Source: Lingula anatina (taxonomy: Eukaryota > Brachiopoda > Lingulata > Lingulida > Lingulidae). Taken from it: 64,000 nt of DNA. This document shows positions 58,801 through 64,000 of the stretch, piece by piece (positions within the stretch are counted from its first letter, which is position 1; every line of letters starts with the position of its first letter). A program made the position numbers and the translations under genes. Below the pieces are notes generated by a model. It was not told the DNA's origin and searched no databases. It saw only the letters and a list, made by a program, of their open reading frames with translations. The stretch covers positions 663,818 to 727,817 of the forward strand of contig NW_019774847.1 in the NCBI RefSeq assembly GCF_001039355.2. The letters run 5' to 3'.

Positions 58801-61436
58801 GCTCCTTATGTGAATTGATATCCAAGTACTGGTCAGTATGTGTGGATTTCCTGTATATACTGTTGTTTTCAACTGCCTATTAACTTGTTGGTTTCTACAA
58901 AAGCCAGAGTATCATTTTCTCCTAGAGCAGCTCATAATTGTATTTATCTGCTGTTACAGGAGGGAAAGACACCGAAAACGCTGGCAGAAGAGAGAGGACA
59001 CGCTGGCATAGCAGAGCAGTTGAGGCGTATAGAAATACTAGACATGCAGGTATACATGTATCAGTGTGAACTTGGTAGATAATTAGCCTTTATATAGCTT
59101 TGGATCATGATATATTGAGTTTCGATCAGCAGTGGAAATTTACTTTTAAATCACTTAATTATTCTGAGCGGTTTATTTTTCATCTACATTTACATTAATG
59201 TATTTTTGTTTTAAAACACCATGTGCTCCAACAATATGTAAATATATTCATTTGAAAATATCATATCACATGAAATATTGTTCAATATTTAGTCTCAGTC
59301 CCTGTAGGCAGATGTTCAGAGCTCAGATATCCTGGCATATAACAGCGCACGCCATGTGTTCATGGACGATATTTTACTAGCGGCTTCATCTCATGCATCT
59401 ATACCAGTTTCTATAAAATATCTGGATTGTTGTCATTTTTACAGGGGTATGTACATACCAAGACTTTGGAGCACCTTGCTAAAATATTAGAACCTGCTGA
59501 ATATACCTTCATTAACCAGACCAACCTGAGCTCGAACTTCCCTGATGTCTTTCAATTCCAAAAAGTTCAGGAACTGAAAGTGTGGGCCACCAAGAACAAT
59601 TGTACAAATATTAGAGATTTAAAGGCTGGGTTACAGGCTGCAAACCAAGCACGACTTTCCAGTGAGTATTAATTATGTTAATGTTTTATTTTCAGGTACT
59701 AAAGGGATATTACCTTATGGACATATGCTGCAGAAATTACGGTAGATCAAAGGAGACAATAACAAATACATGACAAAATAATACATTTATATTAATGTAG
59801 CAAAAATGACAGTTCAAAAATGATTAAAAACAAGTGACTGGCGAAGGCTGCTGAAATTACCTCTGCCGACGAAGGTTGCTGCGATAAACTGCTGACTACG
59901 AGGGTTGCTGAAATAACCGATGTGACAGGAATGGTAGTCCTAGGAACAGAGGTCCGGGCTCCCATATGATTAGAAAAGGTTAGGGTTATTTGGAGAATTG
60001 GGGTTAGTATATGGGACGAATGTCACCAAACAAGTAATGGAGAACAGACTAGCGGACCTCCATTCCTGTCACACCGGTTAAAAATAACAAGGTATTTGTT
60101 TTTGATGACGGGTTTACTTATGTGGGCATTTGTATAGACTAATGGTGAGAACAATTTTGGCTAAGATTTATTAAGAAAATGTGTCAGTAAACTAAAGTCT
60201 CAATTGTCTTTCCCCAACCGTATGACTTCATTAATGATGTGGGCTTTTAATGATTTTTCATGTCAAGCACATAAAATAATTAATAGTGTCGTAAAAAGGT
60301 GTAACCTATTATTTCCCTCTCTACTTTAAAAGAATCTTCTTACAGGAGCGGCAGTGGACTATTACGCTGAGGTGGTGAAAGTAATTTCAAATATGGCTTC
60401 TGATGAATTTGAAGCACTCTGTAGAACCCTGGTCACTGCGAAGCACATGTACATATCCGGTGCTACAGCCGCTGACCAGCAAGATACGAGGTTAGTGTTA
60501 TATGGCATTAGTTTTGGTGCATTTTTTAAATCCTAGTCGTCTTAAATTTGAAAGTTACACTCCTAGAACACCGGATAATTTAATCCCAATTTAAACAAGT
60601 GTTTTCACTCCACAGTTCTTCATTGGAGCCCATTCGCTACGACGCATTTATTGCCCACAGCAGCGAAGACAAAGCCGTCGTGGAACCAGTGATAGAGCAA
60701 CTAGAGGAACAAGGAGTTCAGTGCTGCTATGGCATACGTGACTTCCACCCAGGGAAGTCTCTCGTAACGTCTATGGGAGAAGCGGTTTATGAATCAAAAC
60801 GAACTGTTGTCTTCCTGTCCAAGAGCTTTATGGAGAGCCCGTTTTGTGCAAAGGAACGGGAGTTTGCCATACATAAAGCTTCGGAATCAGGTGAAGATGT
60901 CGTCATTCCGGTCCTAATGGATCTCCTTCCACAACAAATCCCCGTCGAGTTCAAACCCCTGAAATACATTCTAGTCAGTGACAGAGAGTTGATTCCAAAG
61001 TTGGTTCAAATCATTAAAGGTATATATAATTCGATTTGTAAGTAGTCTGTTGTATAGTTCGTTACACGGACGAAAGGTTATAAAGTTTACAAGTACTTGT
61101 TCGTTTTTTTTTATTTAATTTAATTTCCAATGTTTGGCAAGCACAAGTTAAGTAATTGGTGATTAAAGGTTTTTATATTTTCATATTGAAATTTTAAGCA
61201 TACTGCATCGGTATCAATTGATTCCCCTTTGGGAAAATATCTTCGCATATTCTCCTATCAAATTTGCACAATGTTTTGTATGTTTTTGTTTTACGTCAGG
61301 TCCAACAGAGTCTCCAACGTACGGGAATCTTCGGAATGCGCTTCGGGATGCACATGAACAAATCGCATTTCTACGAGACGAGAACAGAGAGCTGCAGGCA
61401 AAAATCCGCCAAAACCTTCAACAACACGTAATTTGA
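50755..61436 (+). CDS. Ankyrin-repeat / TIR-domain protein
   Basis: Exons: 50755-50856, 52170-52268, 52958-53056, 54880-54978, 56405-56503, 58960-59049, 59445-59661, 60346-60490, 60616-61037, 61300-61436. They total 1,509 nt and 502 aa, with phases consistent. The N-terminus (MANRRPLEAARHGDIKSLQE) opens an ankyrin stack. Four 33-codon, phase-0 exons each encode one repeat (e.g. TPLHLAAL.GH..CVQLLLQNGAD), and 58960-59049 caps it. Exons 59445-60490 form an unrecognised helical region of about 120 aa. Exon 60616-61037 is a TLR-type TIR domain: box 1 YDAFIAHSSED, box 2 GIRDFHPGKS, box 3-like FLSKSFMESPFCAKEREFA (FC instead of WC). The C-terminus is a short coiled coil (AHEQIAFLRDENRELQAKI). There is no signal peptide or TM, so it is cytosolic. 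An innate-immune adaptor or sensor is inferred. Confidence 0.85.
51150..51560 (-). repeat. 163-bp satellite units, reverse orientation (block 1)
   Basis: Three degenerate units with spacing near 150-165 bp carry the reverse complement of the satellite at 56950-58090 (CCCCAGGGACA, AAGTGCYAATGCATG, TCTAGGAKGA). They lie in intron 1 of the ANK-TIR gene. Confidence 0.65.
51839..51939 (+). pseudogene. Decayed ankyrin exon 1
   Basis: Clearly related to the 99-nt ankyrin exons (CCACTTCACT.GGCTG, GTGTTCAGCTTCTCCT, GGATACCAGTA.ACAGGATGAG). It is 101 nt and out of frame, the acceptor CAG is changed to AAG, and the donor is GTGCTT. Confidence 0.75.
52619..52719 (+). pseudogene. Decayed ankyrin exon 2
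   Basis: Nearly identical to the decayed exon at 51839, with the same lost acceptor and frameshift. It lies about 340 bases before the intact exon 52958-53056, repeating the pseudo-exon/exon pair seen at 51839/52170. Confidence 0.75.
53200..53360. mobile_element. CAGTGGCGGAT-family MITE fragment
   Basis: It shares AATTAGAATTTTGACTAGCCGAA, CCCCACGCCAAGGGG and AACCTGGATCC with copies at 52430-52560 and 54350-54510, and the AATTAGAATTTTGA block with 26412-26616. The terminal repeats are incomplete. A poly-A run of about 30 lies at 53300-53330. Related fragments also occur at 51600-51780, 53970-54215 and 55705-55830. Confidence 0.65.
53402..53420 (+). pseudogene. Ankyrin exon tail remnant
   Basis: CAGTAAACAGGATGAG followed by GTGAGT and the same intron sequence as after 52268. 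Only the last 17 or so bases of an ankyrin exon and its donor remain; the body is deleted. Confidence 0.65.
53580..53840 (-). repeat. 163-bp satellite units, reverse orientation (block 2)
   Basis: AACCATCCCCAGGGACAGCC ... AAGTGCCAATGCATGCACATCCCTGAT is the inverse of the 56950-58090 satellite. It is nearly identical to 55140-55400, showing that the surrounding block was duplicated. Confidence 0.75.
54564..54664 (+). pseudogene. Decayed ankyrin exon 3
   Basis: Third member of the frameshifted ankyrin exon series, 316 bases before intact exon 54880-54978. The acceptor CAG is replaced by AAG and the donor GT follows AAG (AAGTGCATG). Confidence 0.7.
55140..55400 (-). repeat. 163-bp satellite units, reverse orientation (block 3)
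   Basis: Duplicate of block 2 with minor substitutions. It is followed by the same unique sequence (GGCATAGAAGGAG, CAATGTAACAAAT), which here is interrupted by a MITE. Confidence 0.75.
55454..55621. mobile_element. 168-bp MITE with CAGGCCCGTAGCCAG ends and 5-bp target duplication
   Basis: The termini CAGGCCCGTAGCCAGG and GCTGGCTACGGGCCTG are inverted, and CAAAT flanks both sides. The paralogous block at 53878-53900 reads GTAACAAATTAAG without the element, an empty site that fixes its ends exactly. A 5-bp duplication is compatible with some hAT-type elements (inference). Confidence 0.9.
55963..56013 (+). pseudogene. Truncated ankyrin exon
   Basis: Acceptor CACAG, then VGWTPLHLVASNGHTQC in phase 0, then GTAAGA. 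The second half of the repeat is missing. GTAAGA could act as a donor and keep frame (51 nt), giving half an ankyrin repeat, but a relic is more likely. Confidence 0.6.
56230..56280 (+). pseudogene. Broken ankyrin exon
   Basis: Acceptor CACAG and DGYTALHWAARYPHTQ, followed by an in-frame TGA. The remainder of the repeat is absent. Confidence 0.7.
56950..58090. repeat. Seven-unit ~163-bp satellite array
   Basis: Units start near 56977, 57140, 57303, 57472, 57636, 57799 and 57955 (spacing 156-169). Each has TTTCTGCTATCTCCTCCTAG, GTTAGGAAGTTGAAACTTTG, CATCATCAGGGATGTGCATG, TTTTAGTGCCACAGGG and TTGGGCTGTCCC. It is entered through TCATGTTATCCCAACCGTCC at 56902. It lies in the intron between the last ankyrin exon and the cap exon. 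There is no coding frame across units. Confidence 0.9.
59914..60080. mobile_element. 167-bp MITE with 21-bp inverted ends
   Basis: The ends are TAACCGATGTGACAGGAATG and CATTCCTGTCACACCGGTTA, inverted with one mismatch. A solitary end (CCATTCCTGTCACACCGGTAA) also occurs at 42940-42960. It lies in the intron between 59661 and 60346. Confidence 0.8.
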
Positions 61437-62136
61437 ATTGCCTTTCCATCATAGTTACCAGTACAGGCGGTTAAAGATTACACACTGAATATAACTTTGA
61501 CAGTTGTTTGATGTAATCCATAACGTAAATTGACGACCACATGATGTGACCACAAGCTAATGTTTTATATTAGATGTTGTCTTGTGTAAACTTAAGAATA
61601 ACATTGTAATGCAACCTGGCATGATTCCGGGGAACTTCAGTATAAGTCAGAGACTAAGGACCGTTAATGCAGTTTTAGTATAGTAACACCAAGTGTATTG
61701 CAATTGTTAATGTTTACAGCTTCTAGACTCAGAAAATTACTCAAAAGCAAATGTTTTACATTTTTGGGCATTTAACATGCTAATGCACTTTTTTATATTC
61801 AGTTTAAACAATATAGACGCGGTGCAGATTATTTTTTTAAATTCAAATTCAGTTTGAAGCTGGCTTGATTTGCTATATGTGTCTCGCACCATATAGTACT
61901 ATGTTTATTACCAGCGATTAAATTTTGATGTAAGGAAATAATACGTCATGATTATTTACGCTTTTTTATTTTATAGTAGGTCCAATTATTGTAAATAAGT
62001 ATTGTGTTATCGTACCATGGTCTTTATTATGCGCATGATGTATTTTACTTCATTTTCGACGATGTTATGAATATAAATGTTTCTATTAAGTGTTTGCTTA
62101 ACAGTTATGATTTAGTAAATACGTCTTATTATTATT

Positions 62137-62139
62137 TTT

Positions 62140-62179
<40 letters not shown>

Positions 62180-62182
62180 TTT
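62137..62182. repeat. (TTTA)n tetranucleotide array
   Basis: About 11 uninterrupted TTTA units in the 3' flank of the TIR gene. Confidence 0.9.
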
Positions 62183-62544
62183 TTGCCGAATCTGACCTGT
62201 GCATAACATTTACATTAATGACATAACTTTGTCGTTTAAGCTTTTTGAGAATTAACGTAAACGTTTTGTATATGTAAATGAAGTATGCTACAGCTAACCA
62301 AGAGAACCAAATTATCGGATTATGTTAACGCATAAGACATAGACTCTTAAGACAATAAGATGACATAATTACTTTAAGAGTTTTACAAATTTTATGTTAT
62401 TTAGTATTTGCTTTGCTTTAAAAATAAAAAAGGAGCGTATGTTGGAGAGTTATAGAATTTCGAGGTCAAATTCTTTTGCAGAAAGGCTATCACTTTCGCT
62501 AATTGCAAATGATAATTAAAGAGTAATCAAATAAGTGAAAGGTG

Positions 62545-63190
62545 GGGATTTTATTGAGTGCAAGTTTAATTTCCTGTAGAGTCAACAAGTGTAGAAACTG
62601 TTGTAGAGTTCGCAAAAGATGGAATATGGCAAAGTCACATATTATTTTATTTGATTGGTTAATGTCATAATAGATGTGTAAGTTTCTATCACGTGTATTG
62701 CATATGCTAACTGATTTTGGACATGACACAAATATGAGCAATTCAAATAATATTTTAGATTTTCATAATAGAAAACAAAGCTCTTTAAAAAACATAATGA
62801 AATATTAAATAGAGGAATGCAACATGATGATGGAAAATGTTCGGTAATCACGCAAAATACAACAGAACGAAAATAAGTAAATGCTTGATCAGCAGTGAGA
62901 AAGAGAGTATAAATTTGTATGAAAAATAAGTAGGTGAATAAATGTTGGAAAGCTCCAATTTCTTCGTCGTCGTCACCTTAATAGAGTAAAAACTGAATAG
63001 AAACCACCATCTGTAGCTAAGGCCGTGTTCCCAATAAAAGTTATCGTTCTAGGTGGATTTATTTATCTCAGTCATCTACATCTCGCCATGCCGCAGTCAA
63101 TATTTTCAGCTGAATTGTCTGGTTCGCCTCTCCTCAAGAAGCTAGGGGTAATTAAAACTAAAGGAACCTGATGAGATGAGATTGTGCCAG
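62545..63190. repeat. Dispersed repeat, copy 2 (3' of ANK-TIR gene)
   Basis: Same orientation as 47398-48060 and collinear with it over most of its length, through TTCAGCTGAATTGTCTGG and GAGATGRGATTGTGC. The two copies bracket the ANK-TIR gene. Confidence 0.75.
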
Positions 63191-63861
63191 AAGTGTGCAT
63201 CATATGACGTCAAATGGTGTAAGACATGAAGTTGCCTGGTTATTTTTCGCTGGAAGTAAGTTGAGGCGGATTTTCGGACGGCATGGGAAGATTATTATAA
63301 TTATTATTATTTTATTATTATTATTATTTTTTTTTTTTTTTTTTTTTTTGGTATTTTGAACAGAGAATACATACGGGGTATAAGATATGAAAACGTGTTT
63401 TAAAGTTTGAAGGTGCAAAATTGTGTTTATTTTCAGTCAAACTGTTTTCTATAAGTTACTGCATCGACCGACAGAGTGGCAAAGAACGTAAAGGTGAAAA
63501 AATTTCAGCGAGGCTGAAAATCGTTTTCATGTGCAGTTTTTGCATAGTGAGACGATGTACTGCGTTAGTTGAGATTGTTTTATATTGCTGTCGGTAGATG
63601 TCTCTATTTAAGTAAAGTACAATCTGGTGTGTTAGTTAGAATCTCTTATAGTAATGTTGCGTGACCTCTTGTGATTGGTTAGACTTAAAGGTAAAACTGT
63701 TCATTGTGTAATTGATTCTGATTGGCAAACGTGTACTAGCTTACAATGTACATAAGGATTTACTCGGAATAAATCGCTCTCTTATGCAGCTATTATTTGA
63801 CACGTATGAGGCGTATTTGGGTTGTATGTGGCTCTTTCTGGACCCTTATGCGACTACGATC

Positions 63862-63895
63862 CTTTAGGGTTAGGCTAACCCTAACCCTACAGCTA
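63862..63895. repeat. Short inverted TTAGGG-like tract
   Basis: TTTAGGGTTAGGCTAACCCTAACCCTA is a small palindrome of telomere-type units. With only two units per side it is probably an incidental interstitial tract. Confidence 0.6.
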
Positions 63896-64000
63896 TTGTG
63901 TTTCTTCTGTGGCTCTTCTTCACATTACAAACACCCAAACCAGTGAGTATAGAGTTGTTCTTTGTGAATTTATAAGACACTTGGCTGCGACGGCGTATCT

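Larger units (their letters stand above)
61437..64000. other. 3' flank of the ANK-TIR gene, non-coding
   Basis: AT-rich sequence with the (TTTA)n array 62137-62182, dispersed repeat copy 2, a poly-T run near 63327-63349 and a short TTAGGG-type tract at 63862-63895. No splice-flanked frame is recognised. Confidence 0.6.

Noticed and set aside
63862-63895. Chromosome end
   Set aside because: The TTAGGG-type tract has about two units on each side and ordinary sequence follows, so it is not a telomere.

Overview
This is AT-rich, intron-rich animal nuclear DNA. Exons are short, with GT-AG introns whose phases agree across each gene. It carries many microsatellites and miniature inverted-repeat elements, plus animal-specific families (centrobin, TRAPPC1, a YWTD/EGF membrane receptor, ANK-TIR). 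The repeats, the TLR-type TIR domain and the secreted beta-trefoil proteins fit a marine invertebrate such as a mollusc, another lophotrochozoan or a lancelet. I cannot name the species.

Layout. (1) 345-1944, plus strand: the last exons of an unidentified coiled-coil gene. (2) 4551-19485, minus strand: a complete centrobin (CNTROB) orthologue in 26 coding exons, which join in one frame to about 1,681 codons. It has large lineage-specific Ser/Arg-rich and Gln-rich exons. (3) 20853-22628, plus strand: TRAPPC1, four coding exons, 146 aa, head-to-head with centrobin; as I recall, the same pairing exists in human. (4) 24134-32307, plus: a ten-exon, 512-aa single-pass receptor with a signal peptide, one YWTD propeller, one EGF-like module, a TM helix and an NPxF tail. 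(5) 34414-36523 and 40273-41453, plus: a tandem pair of two-exon genes for secreted 303-aa proteins, each with a probable beta-trefoil plus an aerolysin/lysenin-like pore-forming module. (6) 41454-50600: mostly duplicated non-coding DNA, including duplicated candidate 5' non-coding exons. (7) 50755-61436, plus: an ankyrin-repeat / helical / TIR / coiled-coil gene of about 502 aa. Its single-repeat ankyrin exons lie in an array with several decayed copies, satellite DNA and transposon remnants. (8) 61437-64000: non-coding, including a second copy of a repeat found upstream of the TIR gene.

Two themes stand out. In centrobin, sequence carrying a 5' splice site has been tandemly multiplied at three separate exons. 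The right half holds candidate immune genes (secreted pore-former-like pair, ANK-TIR receptor) in recently duplicating DNA. Several duplications touch N characters (15609, 25934-26270, 44827) and are probably unmerged haplotypes in the assembly, so they should not be read as biology without checking. Exon limits were derived by hand from splice consensus and frame continuity. Homology statements come from recognising the families, not from a search.
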